Source: Amphiura filiformis
Lineage: Eukaryota > Echinodermata > Ophiuroidea > Amphilepidida > Amphiuridae
Assembly: GCF_039555335.1 (NCBI RefSeq)
Contig: NC_092628.1
Span: forward strand, 30,289,409 to 30,353,408
Reading direction: 5' to 3'
DNA length: 64,000 nt
Position numbers and translations under genes: made by a program. The notes below the pieces were generated by a model. It ran no database searches and was not told the DNA's origin. It was given only the letters and a program-made list of their open reading frames with translations. Shown here piece by piece: positions 1-13,384 of this stretch (positions are counted from its first letter, which is position 1; every line of letters starts with the position of its first letter).

Positions 1-210
1 ACAGTTGTGGAGTTACAGTCAAAAATGAGGGAAAACCAATATTTGATCAATAAATCAATAACTACGTGCTTTGAGTTGCTGAATTTTCAGTACAGTAGTT
101 GTATACAACTAGTTGTATATATTGCCCCTATAATATACCAATGTGCTATAATTTTTGAGAAAAATGCAAAAATATGCAAAAAATTTGCCAGGGGTGTAGT
201 ACACCCTTAA
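1..210 (+). mobile_element. Right end of a palindromic MITE
   Basis: From about 100 to 210 the sequence (a run reading ttttgagaaaaatgcaaaa, then aatttgccaggggtgtagta and cccttaa) matches the right ends of the two palindromic elements at 60170-60538 and 60780-61170. The left part of the element lies outside the window or is lost. The open reading frame here has no recognisable coding content. Confidence 0.55.
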
Positions 211-1212
211 GTATACCAAACGCCTCAATTTTGAAATGCGTGACATGTTTGCGCCAACATTGCTTTTTTCTTAAATTCCCTTTTATATGGCGAACTTCAC
301 ATACTAGTATGCGGTTTTAATTAAACACGTGCGCAAAAAAATTAACAAGTGTCCTAGGGAATTTGTTGCGCTTGATTGTAGTTTTATCACTAGAGGATAC
401 CAAAAACATTTGTATATATAAATGTAGCTACACAAAATGCTAATTCAAATATCACTACACAGCGCCATGTAGGCCTACTGACGATGTACTTTGATCAACG
501 TCATATCAGCAGGAAGGAATTGATCATTAACAGGGAATTCCCCAAGCTTTATTCCCGGGCTTTTTTATACGCATACAAAAGTAAACCCAGCATTTTGGTA
601 AAGAAATATAAAGCCACATTTTCAAAATAAAACATGTACCCCCTTTTAGTTTGTTCATAATTATTGTATGTAACTAATGCATAAACTGACGGACATTGGT
701 CACTATTATATATTCATGATTCTGAATTTGACATGCTTTTACATGTTCTAATGAAACACTTACAGATATTAATCCGCAGTGTTATGCTGGGGTGTTATGA
801 GGCCCGCCTCTTATATATAGGATTAAAAACTTAATAGGCCCTACGCAGTTGAGAAGGAGATTTCATACACTGTGGAAAGAGAACGCGATCACTCTAGATT
901 AAGTAAAGCAAGAGTATTAAACTGAAGAGCGTTGGGGCCTTGTGGGTTTCAGCTGTTACTCGACTGATTATTTGGTATTCGTGTAGCCTACGCTCCGTAG
1001 ATTGGTAAGTAGGCCTATACATTTATTTTTACATTATGTATCCATCTATGTTTATAGAGGCATATTGAAACGTTTATACCTACTTAATGTGAGGCAGAAA
1101 TTTAAAGTTGACATAACTTTAACTTCCTATAACATAAACGGTACCTCAACACTGTTCATTCTGTATTAAAAATTTCGAATATGGTTAGATACATGCCAAG
1201 TAAGCATAGTAA
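211..1212. other. Gene-free stretch
   Basis: AT-rich sequence with stops in all frames. I see no gene, RNA or clear repeat here. The short motif taggccta/aggcctat, frequent through the whole window, occurs several times. Confidence 0.5.
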
Positions 1213-1608
1213 GGGGCTGTGCAATAACCATGAGCCCTGGTAGGAGGGTAAAATTAGGGGGAAGAAGGTGGGGGGCAATTTTTGGCAAGCCTGGGGCGAT
1301 TTTTGGCACACATTCATGTGGCACCTTCTAAATAAATACGCTCTAAAACAGTACGGAAACGCTTTAATATGCAGATTTTCCTGCTCGTTATATATGGTCC
1401 AGATACATATCTAGACTATTTAAGGTTTGCAAATTGGGATCCCAAAAATTTGGCATGTGCAAAGGCGGAAGGGGGGGCAAAGATTTTTGGCAGGCCGAGA
1501 GGGGGGCGAAAGATTTCTTGGCAGGTCGAGGAGGGGGGTAAGCAATTTTTGGCACGTAATTTGGAAATTTTACTGGGGGGGGGGACTCATACTTATTGCA
1601 CAGCACCC
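1213..1608. mobile_element. MITE with a G-rich core
   Basis: The ends are inverted repeats: GGGCTGTGCAATAACCATGAG on the left against CTCATACTTATTGCACAGCACCC on the right. The core is strongly G-rich on the + strand and holds degenerate tandem units built on ggggggcaaagatttttggc at roughly 30-bp spacing. Short overlapping reading frames on both strands here are by-products of the repeat. No transposase is visible, so it is non-autonomous. Confidence 0.6.
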
Positions 1609-2319
1609 AAGTATATTTTATATATTTAATGGATTACGTTAAAACAATTAACACATTTCACCTCAACTGCTCACTATCAAAATATGGATTATTAGTAGGG
1701 CAGAAAATTGTAAAAATCGTGCACTTTTGGTTAAAGGTGTTTAAATAAGCAGAGTTCTAGAGTAAAGTATGCTGAACAAATTTAGGATACGAACCACAGG
1801 TGATTTTTACCAATTTTTGGCATTTTTGATTTTCAAAATGGCCGCCATTTAGACCAAAAAACATGTGAAGAAAATGGGGTTTTGTTTAGAAACTAAACTA
1901 AAAATATCCAAAGGTATACTATTGATAAGATATTATTTGAAAATTAATAAATATATACGTATATGTTAAATGGACTCCATTATGTCTAATCCAAAATGAA
2001 GACCTAAAAAGATGACATGACAACACTTTCGGATACATGTATGTGTAAATTACCCTTCAAAACATGCCATACAATAGGATATAGTAATGGGAATAAACAT
2101 GTATTTTGCATCATAGCTGACATCACAACATGACTGCCATTTCATTATAGAATTATATTATTAGAATGTAAGGTGCACTGATAAAATAAACACAAAAATA
2201 AAGCAAGAGTAAGAACTTCAGTAGCAGTTCGGTCAAATTACCTAATCAGTTACAGAATTACATCATCAGGTGCATCACATAATACATTGTGTATTTTTCT
2301 GAATTCATATTTCAAAATA

Positions 2320-2993
2320 ATTGTCAATGAACTCAAAAACAACAAACATGGGAGACAACACTTTTTGTGGTGGTCATGTTCTATAACAACCGAGAGATCA
2401 TTTGGTTTATTTATAAAGAATATCCTCTATGGGATTTCTTAAGTATCTCATACCAAAGAAAAATGCCCTGACACCAGACACAACCATAATCTGCGCGTAT
2501 TTAAAGGCACATTATTTCTTATGACGTTATTAGCACTATAGTAATCTAACAACTTCTAGATTCCATGGGAAAGTGACCCATGACCCGGACAAGACCATAA
2601 TCCGCAGCCATTTCCGGGCACATGTTATTCCCTATATGATAAATGCCCAAAAGCCAAACATGACCATAATTTGCGCTAATTAAGGGCACAAGTTACCATA
2701 TACCATTGTTCATCATCCCCGGGGTTCATCATATTTCTAATATTCGCTAATTAGCACTATATATCTTATACCATAGGCCTATAATTGAGCCCAAAAAGGT
2801 CCCAAAACGCAGACAAAACTATCACGCGCTAATTGAAAGGCCATCGCCATATGGAATCATTATCGTGTGTATTTTATAACACTCAATTCAATACTTTACG
2901 CAGATTTCAAATAATGACCATGTCATTTGCCATGATTTGTCATAAATGCATATAATTAATGCAGAATATCATTGAAAGCCGAAAAATAACTGC
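2320..2993. repeat. Dispersed repeat, copy 1 (about 674 bp)
   Basis: This block is nearly identical to 4806-5476, with only a few indels and substitutions (for example an extra TA in a ccctatatgat run). It is non-coding. The sharp boundaries and very high identity point to a recent duplication or a mobile repeat. Confidence 0.8.
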
Positions 2994-3494
2994 ATGTATG
3001 CGTCTTCGTTTATGGACATGAAACGTTTTGCTTCAATTATTTCATGTATTTATTTCCGATAGGTACAGTTAATTGGTATGTATTTACCACAATGCCTAGG
3101 AAACTGTTGACACACATGTACCAGGCTTATGTCTTTAACTTCAACAACCATTTTTGATTTGTTTTGTTTTTGTTTTTGATTATGCAGTAAACCTGGTAGA
3201 CAGTGGTAAAGTGCTTTTTCTTTAACTTTGGCTACTTTTTGATTTTATGATAAAGTGCCTACTTGACGCCAACAGAAACATTCTTTTTAGTGGAATTATT
3301 TAGCTTACATATTTTCAGACTTTAGAAATTGCTATGAATTCAAAGTCATATCAAACTTATTTTGAACTTGTTGACTTATTACCTTATTTCTATACGTCAT
3401 TGGTTCTCCTTTCCATTGTGAACCATTTTTCTCCAGTGTTTGTTTTGCGCTGGGAGACATCTTTAGTTTAACACGCCCGCTCTATGCAGTGTTT

Positions 3495-4245
3495 AAGGCT
3501 CAAGTCTATACAATTGAAAACTTTTAGACTTAAACTTGAATGCAAAATTATAATCACTTGCTGACTTGCTAGTTATCTTTAGTGTCCCCACTTGTTATGA
3601 TAAACATGTTTTATTAAACATGTTAAGCCATTCCATTAATTTCAATTAAGCCTGCAAGGCTTGATAATCTTTACTTCAATTCTTATGTTATGCATGAATT
3701 CGAAGTTACCTCATTTCGTGAACATTTTGACATTTATTGTGATATTTCTGTATACACAATTGTAAGCTTTTAGACTTAAACTTGGAATTCACAATTATAA
3801 TCACTTGCTGACTTGCGAGTTATTATCTTATCCATGTCCCCATTTGTTATGATAAACCTGTTTTATTAAACATGTTAAGCCATTAAATTAAGTTCAATTA
3901 AGCATGCAAGGCTTGATAATATTTACTTCAATTCTTATGTTATGCATGAATTCGAAGTTACCTCATTTTGTGAACATTTGACATTTATTGTGATATTTCT
4001 GTATATACGATTGAAAGTTTTTATAGACTTAAACTTGAATTCACATTTATAATCACTTGCTGACTTGCGAGTTATTATCTTATCCGTGTCCCCACTTGTT
4101 ATGATAAACATGTTTTATTAAACATGTTAAGCCATTAAATTCAATTCAATTAAGCCTGCAAGGCTTGATTATATTTACTTCAATTCGTATATTGTTATGC
4201 ATGAATTCGAAGTGAACATTTGACATTTATTATGATATTTCTGTT
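3495..4245. repeat. Tandem repeat, about 252-bp unit, three copies
   Basis: The motif gttatgataaac starts at 3594, 3846 and 4098, giving a constant 252-bp period. Each unit contains ttattaaacatgttaagcca, the tgcaaggcttgat segment and a tgaattcgaagt segment. No coding potential is seen. It sits between the two copies of the 670-bp dispersed repeat. Confidence 0.8.
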
Positions 4246-4471
4246 TCAAATGATTAACTTGAAAACGTTTAACGCTCTGATAAAACATTTAATGTTTGTG
4301 TTAATTTAAACCGCATAATTTAGCATTAAACATGTTTTCAAAGTTACGTAAAACTTATAACCAATTGATTATTCTTACTTACTTTCCACTAAAACCTGTA
4401 AACTTATACATGACTCACTGTTACTTTACTTTCACTTAACATGTACATTTATTGGGCGTGGAGGGTGGGTT

Positions 4472-4805
4472 TTTCAATAGAAGTTGATCTCTCGATGATA
4501 AAACATGATATGAATGAGTCAAAAAGCCCACTTGCATTTGACCAGCTACAATTATGCCAATTGATTGGTTGTATCATAGCAACAACAAAACCCTTTAACA
4601 AAACCATTATGATTGCATCAAAACCCTGCACCTGTTTTTACATGGGTGAACGCATATCTGAAATCACTGATGTGCATAACTCCCAAGTGGACAACGGCTT
4701 AACCCATATTATACACAAGGGTAAAAAACCCATTTATACGCCTGGCCAAAAATTTTCTCCCCATTGACAATCTGGTTTTAATTCGACTTCGCTTAATTAA
4801 ACGCC
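4472..4805. repeat. Dispersed repeat, copy 1, uninterrupted
   Basis: This block recurs at 9930-10440. Here it is uninterrupted; the other copy contains a 171-bp insertion. A reading frame crosses it, but that frame is broken by the insertion in the second copy and resembles nothing known to me, so I treat the block as non-coding. It abuts the next repeat block directly. Confidence 0.8.
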
Positions 4806-5476
4806 ATTGTCAATGAACTCAAAAACAACAAACATGGGAGACAACACTTTTTGTGGTGGTCATGTTCTATAACAACCGAGAGATCATTTGGTTTATTTAT
4901 AAAGAATATCCTCTATGGGATTTCTTAAGTATCTTATACCAAAGAAAAATGCCCTGACACCAGACACAACCATAATCTGCGCGTATTTAAAGGCACATTA
5001 TTTCTTATGACGTTATTAGCACTATAGTAATCTAACAACTTCTAGATTCCATGGGAAAGTGACCCATGACCCGGACAAGACCATAATCCGCAGCCATTTC
5101 CGGGCACATGTTATTCCCTATGATAAATGCCCAAAAGCCAAACATGACCATAATTTGCGCTAATTAAGGGCACAAGTTACCATATACCATTGTTCATCAT
5201 CCCGGGGTTCATCATATTTCTAATATTCGCTAATTAGCACTATATATCTTATACCATAGGCCTATAATTGAGCCCAAAAAGGTCCCAAAACGCAGACAAA
5301 ACTATCACGCGCTAATTGAAAGGCCATCGCCATATGGAATCATTATCGTGTGTATTTTATAACACTCAATTCAATACTTTACGCAGATTTCAAATAATGA
5401 CCATGTCATTTGCCATGATTTGTCATAAATGCATATAATTAATGCAGAATATCATTGAAAGCCGAAAAATAACTGC
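4806..5476. repeat. Dispersed repeat, copy 2 (about 671 bp)
   Basis: Near-identical partner of 2320-2993. It follows the 4472-4805 block without a gap. The two blocks may be halves of one 1-kb element, or separate repeats that share an insertion hotspot. Confidence 0.8.
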
Positions 5477-7587
5477 CAAACAAGTTCCTTCATTTCAAAA
5501 GGAACTTGCTTAACACCCGCCCCTTTTTTTTCAATTTCAATGAATGCAATGGATGCAACATGGAACATGCAGCATGAAGTTAGCTGGCGGGCGCTATTCG
5601 GCTTTATAGGATAAAGAATTATTTCACTTGTGGAGCTTGAGTTGATGATTGCGATTTTAGAGTGGCACAAGATTGGCCAACATAATTACACAAATAACTT
5701 TTGGGTTAAGCGATTAGCACCTCGAGAACTGATTTTAAGCATTGAAGTGGCTAAATGCTTTACAGTATATTTTATTTCTTATACGGGTTTCACTTAATTG
5801 TTGAATAAAATAAACCCATACTTTGAAATCATCTACATATCAAACACAACTTCCTATACCAATCCTTTGGATTTAATACTGTCACTGATACCGAATAGAT
5901 GCAATTGGAACGTAGAAAAACCTAATCAAAACCTTCGTGGGATAAAAGCAGGAAAACCTTCCAATTGCAGCGTGTATCGTTTCAATATTTACAAAGGATT
6001 TTCATACAGGATCTATATACATTTTTTCTTTTATGAACTTGGTTTATCATTTCGCCTTTGCCAACTGTGAGGTTCATAGCAAGAGAGTTATATCAATATA
6101 TGTTACCTACTGGCTTTATTATGCATTTCACGAATTACGTTTCAATTTGTATCCCCAAGGAAACCAAATTAAATGCATTTTAGACTGCTTAATCCTGTAC
6201 TGTATACTTGTAGTTCATTGTCCTTTTTTGGACATTGTTTTACTCTGGTGATGATCATGCCATTTCCAAATAAAGTTTGCTTGACTTTGTTTTGTGACTA
6301 CAAACTACTTGCATTGGTTTTTGTTTTCATCTGAGCTTCCATCAATTGCCAATTCCATGCTGTCACACCCCTGACAATTATGTTGATGATGCGGTGATGC
6401 GACTATTAATATTATAATCGACTGTGCATCGATTTTAACGGTTTACAACATCGTTCATCTAAACACGTAATAATTCCTGCATATGTGAGAGACGTTCGCA
6501 CATCCGGTCCTTACGATTTGGTAGAAGAATTTAAATATCACAGATACACATAGGTCATGTGGTTCTTGAGTTATGTTGTAAAGAATGTTGAAACAACAAC
6601 ACTTTTGTAAGACGTGTGGACTTACCAACTCCTTAACAACAATACAATAATCCAACACGTTTTCACGGTATATGATTTGTAGAATGCACTTTGCCAAACA
6701 TCAACGTGTTATTTTTCCATGATATATTGATTTAGATAACGAATCAATATATATCCAAGTGTTCATACATGTCCAAGCGTTCCTGCGTGAAATTGTTTTT
6801 AATTTCCATGAGATCATGAACTTCGCCTTGTGAAGTGCATGTACTGTCAATTGTCGCTTGTTGTAGACTGAACTTTATACCGTGCATGATGTCCACTACA
6901 CATTTGGCCATATCCCACTCGATATTGTTCATGTTCGTAATGTTCACAAGTGGCCTACAATGTATATGCTAATTCCACAACTTCAACACTATGAATTTCT
7001 GAAATGAAAGAAAAATACACAGCAAGAGACAACTGATGCTATACACTGTATGTCTTATACTACTGTTTTATGATATGCAGATATGATTTGTCTGTTAGTG
7101 TCTGTTCTGTCATGTTTCTTTTTGGACGTCTGTAACTTGTAAATATAGGCCTACTCCTTTGTTTTTATTTTTAAAACGCCTATTTGTTATAAAATTATTT
7201 AACATTGTAGCTCATTGTATGCATGTGGATTCGCAAGCGTGACCTTCGCCCTTTCAACTTAGGCTTGTCTTACTACATTAGTTGTTTAACTATAATGTAA
7301 ATGGTGGCCAACATCACAACACACTATATGCAATTAGTGGCTTCCTCATATAACTGCTCCTCCTACTTTGTTTACTAAATCAACATGTTTCTCATCTACT
7401 TTGTATAATCATGTATTCCTTGCCCGTTGCCTACATACATATCTTATAGCATATTTGATGTGTCCGCATACTTTATAATACCACCTCAGTATAAACATGA
7501 ATGCCTATATACACAGTTCACCTTTTTAGTATAGGCCTATACTCAAAATATATTTCTTGCCTGTACGAATATGCCATGTGGTATGCC
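5477..7587. other. Gene-free stretch
   Basis: Low-complexity AT-rich DNA. Reading frames at 5798-6251 and on the minus strand at 6455-6947 are short, lack recognisable motifs and have no splice context that links them, so I do not call genes. Confidence 0.5.
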
Positions 7588-7683
7588 TATATGTTCCGCA
7601 TTATTAGCCAGTACCTAAGGTATTTCCTAACCCTGTAATAAGCATAAGGGTTCTCAGATTTTACATTTGCACAAGTCAATTTG

Positions 7684-7715
<32 letters not shown>

Positions 7716-8106
7716 ATACTTTTTAGCTAGGCCTCTCGTTATTTACCCTATACTTGCACTCCAAACGTCATAACCATCGATGGAGTATAACTGGTATTAG
7801 ATTGACAACCACCTCAAAAGAATTTTAATGCATGCCACTACAATATTTTGATATGCCTATGTTCCATATTATCAGCCAGTGCCTAAGGTATTTGCTACAC
7901 ACTGTAATAAGCATTTAAGGGTTCTCAAATTTTACAATTGTACGAGACAATTTTTGTTTTATCATTCTTTTAACCAAGCCTCTCGCGCTTTACCCGATAC
8001 TTGCACTCCAAACGTCCTAAACCATCGGTGGAGTTGTGTGAATGCACGAATTCAATATAACTCGTATTAATTGGCAACCACCCAAAGAATCTCTTTAAAC
8101 GCATGT
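7588..8106. repeat. Tandem duplication, about 265-bp unit
   Basis: Sequence from 7588 (gttccgcattattagccagt) reappears, diverged, from about 7860 (gttccatattatcagccagt). Both copies continue through taagggttctca, the gcctctcg segment and cttgcactccaaacgtc. No coding content. Confidence 0.75.
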
Positions 8107-8304
8107 AATTTATAATTTTTTGATATTAGGCCTAAGGCCTACTATACTATACTCAATTCCATTTATTTTTTATTTATTTTTTCTTCTTGCACTATATTAC
8201 CTGTATGTATTCTTTGATATAGTTGTATTAAATTGTATAATGCTGATCCACTAATCGGTCATTTCTACCTTGTTACTAATTTATGTTTTTGAAAGACTAT
8301 TTAT

Positions 8305-8743
8305 ATATTTTACTGCATATCTATATTATATCATTACCCTTACAATTTTGTTTCATTTTAATCTACTAGATGCTATTACTGTATCTGGTATGCTTATTAT
8401 TTTTATATATACTTATACTTCATTTTCCTTATTTGTGACCTAAGTGACCATCCCTATTTGTTTAACCTCCAGAAAAATAAGATATTTTTTCTTGTTGGCC
8501 TTCCTTACTTCCCGTTTTTGTATTTTACTGCATATCTATATTATGTCTATCATTACCTTTACAAATGGGGTTTCATTTTGCTATTACTGTATCTGGTATG
8601 CTTATTATTTTTATATTTATATTAGGCCTATTACTTATACTTCCATTTTCCTTATTTGCGACTTAAGTGACCATCTCTATTTGTTTACCTCCAGAAAATA
8701 AGATATCTTTTCTTGTTTGCCTTCTTTACTTCCCGTTTGTACA
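8305..8743. repeat. Tandem duplication, about 220-bp unit
   Basis: The segment running from ttactgcatatctatattat through tgctattactgtatctggta to cttccttacttcccgttt occurs twice in a row, at about 8305-8517 and 8518-8743. Non-coding. Confidence 0.75.
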
Positions 8744-9929
8744 GCAATTGTTCACATCTATTGTTAATCTGGTTAGTTTCTTATGTTATTCAGATGTCAG
8801 TTCTAGTAGCTTTTTTATCCTTTCATTTACTTGATAAGATCCAGACTCTGCCATTATATAGAGCTTGTCTATCTCTCTTGATAAACAATAGTTTTTCTTT
8901 CTCCTTATTCTGTTTTTCATTATAAATAGAACCATGAATTTAGTGCAACCTCCTTGACCCTACCATTTGTTGCTTAATTACATTTGTTCCCCGCTAGTCC
9001 TGCTTGTACTTATTGCCTACCATAATTAATACAACTTTTATATCCTGAAATATTTGTGTTTAGGCCTATTATTTTTTGACGAAACCATGTCAATCTGAAG
9101 CGTTATTAATTCGAACTTGTGTGATACTAATTCGGGGTTTTTACGTACTCTCAACTCGCAATAACTCGAAGATGAATCTGACCGTGCATTTGTATATAAA
9201 TTGATCCCCCAGTATACAGAAGGTACCATAGGTCCTACTACTTGCCCTCCCGTGGTCTTACACATCCCATGTGCTCGTGTATATTGAGCATGTTTGAAAT
9301 TAATCTATTTAACCACATAATAATATTAATTCATATTATTCATAATTATTCGATCAACTGAAATGCCCCCGCTGGCACTATTTAATGTTTTATGCTGCCT
9401 CCTATCTTATGCCTTTACGCACTCATTTCTTGGCACTGCTTATAGATGTTATACGCGTATTTTAATAGATGTTATACGTAAGGCTTACATTTAATAAAAT
9501 TTTCAAAAGATACGAGATAAAGTATAATAGTTGCTTAATCTTTTGCTATATGTATGTTACCCGTATAACTTAATCGCTGTCCTTCGTGGTGATCCTCCTT
9601 ATTGCTATTTCTGTTATTTATTATTATCATTATTATTTCATCGTATAAATTAACAGATTATAATCATAACTTGCCTACTCAAGTCCTCTGTCTCTTCCAT
9701 ACCGCCGAAAGACAAAGATTCCACCATGATGACGCCCCGTCCGTCCTGCTTTACAATCACAATCTATGTAACATTCTACTTGCACTCGATACACTGATTG
9801 TTTTACTGTTGCCATTTTGTTAATATCCTGTTAGGAGATTCCTATACATTGCCATAGAGCGAATGCAAGCATTAAACATGCCACTGTTTTATATTGACAT
9901 GCAGCTATTTAACCATAGATGCTTTAACC
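8744..9929. other. Gene-free stretch
   Basis: AT-rich, with no reading frame I can support and no clear repeat structure beyond short homopolymers. Confidence 0.45.
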
Positions 9930-10440
9930 ATTTTTTCAATAGAAGTTGATCTCTCGATGATAAAACATGATATGAATGAGTCAAAAAGCCCACTTGCATT
10001 TGACCAGCTACAATTATGCCAATTGATTGGTTGTATCATAGCAACAACAAAACCCTTTAAAGAGGAACAAACGTTGGCCTGGTCAACTGACCAGCGACCT
10101 TGTCCTTGTAGATCACACTCCTGTATACTTGTATACTTGTCTGGACTTAGGTGGTGTCTGGACTGATATGCCCTGGGCCACATAACTCAATTATATAGCT
10201 CATTATTCCAGATGTGGTGGTGGACCTTTAACAAAACCATTATGATTGCATCAAAACCCTGCACCTGTTTTTACATGGGTGAACGCATATCTGAAATCAC
10301 TGATGTGCATAACTCCCAAGTGGACAACGGCTTAACCCATATTATACACAAGGGTAAAAAACCCATTTATACGCCTGGCCAAAAATTTTCTCCCCATTGA
10401 CAATCTGGTTTTAATTCGACTTCGCTTAATTAAACGCCAT
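9930..10440. repeat. Dispersed repeat, copy 2, interrupted
   Basis: Same sequence as 4472-4805, but split by a 171-bp insertion at 10061-10231. Apart from that the two copies are almost identical, so copy 1 serves as the empty site. Confidence 0.8.
10061..10224. mobile_element. 164-bp insertion with 7-bp target duplication
   Basis: The paralogous empty site (4472-4805) reads aaaaccctttaacaaaacc. Here cctttaa is duplicated at 10054-10060 and 10225-10231, flanking 164 bp of unrelated DNA. No terminal inverted repeat, poly-A tail or reading frame is obvious, so the element class is unknown. Confidence 0.7.
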
Positions 10441-10701
10441 TCTTTCACCAGTTCACTGCTTGCCAGATGTATTACACAAGTTACACACTGTGTCAAACAA
10501 AATGGCAATATGCAAAAATAAACTTATTTTAATTAAATATTCTCTCATTTCTCATTAAAAACCCCATAAAATTAGGAAACGTAAAGTTTATTTTGTGTCA
10601 GTTACGAGCGCACACAATGACACACAAATATTTGATGTGTTATGAATATGAAAGGAAAACCTCATCATCTGATTGAACGCACTTCCATTTCTATCTATAA
10701 G

Positions 10702-10916
10702 CAATGGCGGCGCCTGGGGGGGGGGGCATGTGGGGGAAAATGCACCCCAGTCAGCTCTCTTGCCCCCTTGTTTTCCCCAGTAAAAACCCAAAATTTAAAA
10801 AAAATCATCTTTTTGCGGTAATTTTGCGCAAAATTTGTTGATTTTGACCCCCCCCCCTGAAATTCACGTTGCCCACTCAATACCCCCTGGAAAACAAATT
10901 CCTGGCGCCGCCACTG
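10702..10916. mobile_element. hAT-like MITE (215 bp)
   Basis: The ends are CAATGGCGGCGCC and its near-perfect inverse GGCGCCGCCACTG. They are flanked by an exact 8-bp direct repeat TCTATAAG (10694-10701 and 10917-10924). Short CA-G ends with an 8-bp target duplication are characteristic of hAT elements. The core is G-rich at one end and C-rich at the other, and no transposase is present. Confidence 0.8.
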
Positions 10917-11940
10917 TCTATAAGGCCAGATTGGGCGTCATCTTCTTTTAATACGCCTATTCCAGTGAAACCCAACCTAAATATAAAATAATAAGCAATT
11001 TTGAGAACTTTAAAATTGCAACAATACAATCAAACATTCTGTTTATTACAAAATTTATGTATTTGAAATGCATGATTTTACATTAATATATATTATTTAT
11101 GACGCGAAGGAATAAATGTTTGACCCCGCACAGTCAACTGAATTAAAAGTAGGTTACCACGATTTATTATTATCACGAGAAGAATGAATGTATTTATGTT
11201 TGACTGGGTCAAACATAAATACATTCAGTCAACTGAATTAAGGATGGGAGCATTTAGGTAGCGTTATCCGAAAAGTTTTTCGATAAATTCATTAATTTCT
11301 CAAAAGGGAAAAATCGCAGGTAAACAAATAACGGTTAAAATGAAGGCCATTATTGGGGGCATAATTATTGTATCAATTGTCACCCATTTAAATGTAGTGT
11401 GATGACTCAAGTTCATAGCAATTTAGGCTCAGGTACTTTTTTTTATAGATGGCCGAATTCTTTGTCCGATTGCCTGAAATTGGCGGCTGCTCGATAAAAA
11501 TGCGATGGTAACAACTTGATTAGAGTTCCTTGGCCTAATCTCCGCCTGAAATTGTCAAAAACAATGTAGCCAAAAAGCCAATCAATAACACAGGCAACCG
11601 TACTAAATCATGACCCCGGGGGGGGTTGAAGGTATACGGGGATGTGCCACGGTTTTGGGGTACCTTTTCAGCGATTTTGGTATATCGATGGGTGGGTTTT
11701 CAGTGGAGACCAATGCGCATTTTGGAAAAAGTGGCCTTAAAGCACCCAATTATGGCAAATTTGGGTGCTTTTTGGGTGCTTTTGTTGAAAATTGGTATAC
11801 TGATGGGTAGCAAAAACAGCAAAAAGTAGGTATAGAGAAAGTCAGCATCCGAAAGTCTGCGTGGCACACCCCCGTACAAATTTTTTTCGAAGAACCCCCC
11901 CGGGATCATGACACACCTTTTCAGGTTTTTTGCACGATTG

Positions 11941-13384
11941 TAATGTACTTTAGTAAACAAAGATTCTCTGCAAAAATCAAGAATTCAGGTGCTGTAGTTT
12001 TGTCAAAATCCGAGATTTTGAATAAACCGTCGGAACCGGCGTTTTATTATTACGATGGAAATATTAGTCGAACGCGTATTCGATGTCAACACCCCCCTAC
12101 GTACACGGCGTACGGGACACACACACACACATGCCAGAGGATCGTCCCATATTACAACCGCCGGAGTAACATGCATTGGCGCTAGTAGTAAATTCCCATT
12201 TTCTTTGCTTTACCTCACTTGTTCGGCTCAAAATTAAAGGGGACATATCTGACAGTAAATGCTAACATTTTATTGAAAATGAATACTAATCTATTTTTAA
12301 AGAAATGTTATAATATGTCTTTAAGTAAAAAGCTACAATGTATAATATTAATATTTTGATCTTATTGGAAATGAGTCAAGGAAGCCAATAATTGTGTTTA
12401 TATTTCCATAATTCTTGTGGTTTTCGAGTTAAAGCCGGGTCGGAGGTGTCCTTTGGACCTTTGAGATGTGTTTGTATTGAGACAAATAAAGCTGACACAC
12501 AGGGACAAATAAAGCTGACACACAAGACAAGTGGTATTGGGTCCATAAAGGAGATTCACGGCTTGAAGGAAGGAGTGTCATTATCGCCATATAATGCAAG
12601 TTTGCAAAAATGTCCAATACTTTCATTTTGATATACTATTGGCATAAAGTCATGAACCGCAAGACCCTTTTCTATTAAACTACCCCACATAATTTAACAT
12701 GGTGCATCTCTAAAAACCGATTGCATGATCATGCACGGGAAACTGGGAATCCTTTCTACGTTATCTTTCCTGCGTGCTTATATGTATTATTTTACTCAAT
12801 TACTACATATCGTTATGAACTCGGCAGAGTGACGAATCGAGAATTTTGAGTAAATTGAGTTATTGTATGCTTGTGATTATGTTTCAGATGATCTTTTATT
12901 TCCACCAAAAATCAATGGTAAATGTTACTCCCTGACGTAGATATCGAAATTTTGATTTGGACGAATCGCGCCTGAGTGCAATTAAAGCAATATTATAACA
13001 TTTTCAAACAAAATAGATTAGCATTTCTAATCTTTGCCATAAAATGTTAGCTTTTACTGTCAGATATATCCCTTTTATTTTTGAGCCGAACAACTACGGC
13101 AAAGCAAAGAAAATTGAATTTACTACCAGCGCACATGTCGCCAATACGTACCACTCCTTCGGTCATGTTGTGGTACGACCCTTTGTTGTGTATATCACCG
13201 TCCCGCACGCCGTGACGTACTAAGTACTGTGTGTTATGAACATCGTGTATACGTTCGACTAATAATTCCATCGTAATAATAAAGCGCTGAATCAGCCTTT
13301 AATTCAAAATCACGGATTTTGACAAAACTACAGCACTTAGAGTCTTGATTTTTGCAGGGTATATTGGTTTAATAAAGTACAATT
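11941..13384. mobile_element. Long fold-back element (about 1.4 kb)
   Basis: Roughly 390 bp at 11941-12330 is repeated in inverted, diverged form at 13000-13384. Shared landmarks are the gtactttagtaaac end, ctgtagttttgtcaaaatcc, the atggaaatattagtcgaac segment, the gagccgaac segment and a ctgtcagatat segment. The spacer of about 670 bp has no transposase. Left-arm reading frames are not conserved in the right arm. It is best read as a non-autonomous fold-back or long-TIR element. Confidence 0.7.

Noticed and set aside
4441-4767. 108-codon reading frame
   Set aside because: Lies in a dispersed repeat whose second copy is broken by an insertion, and shows no domain.
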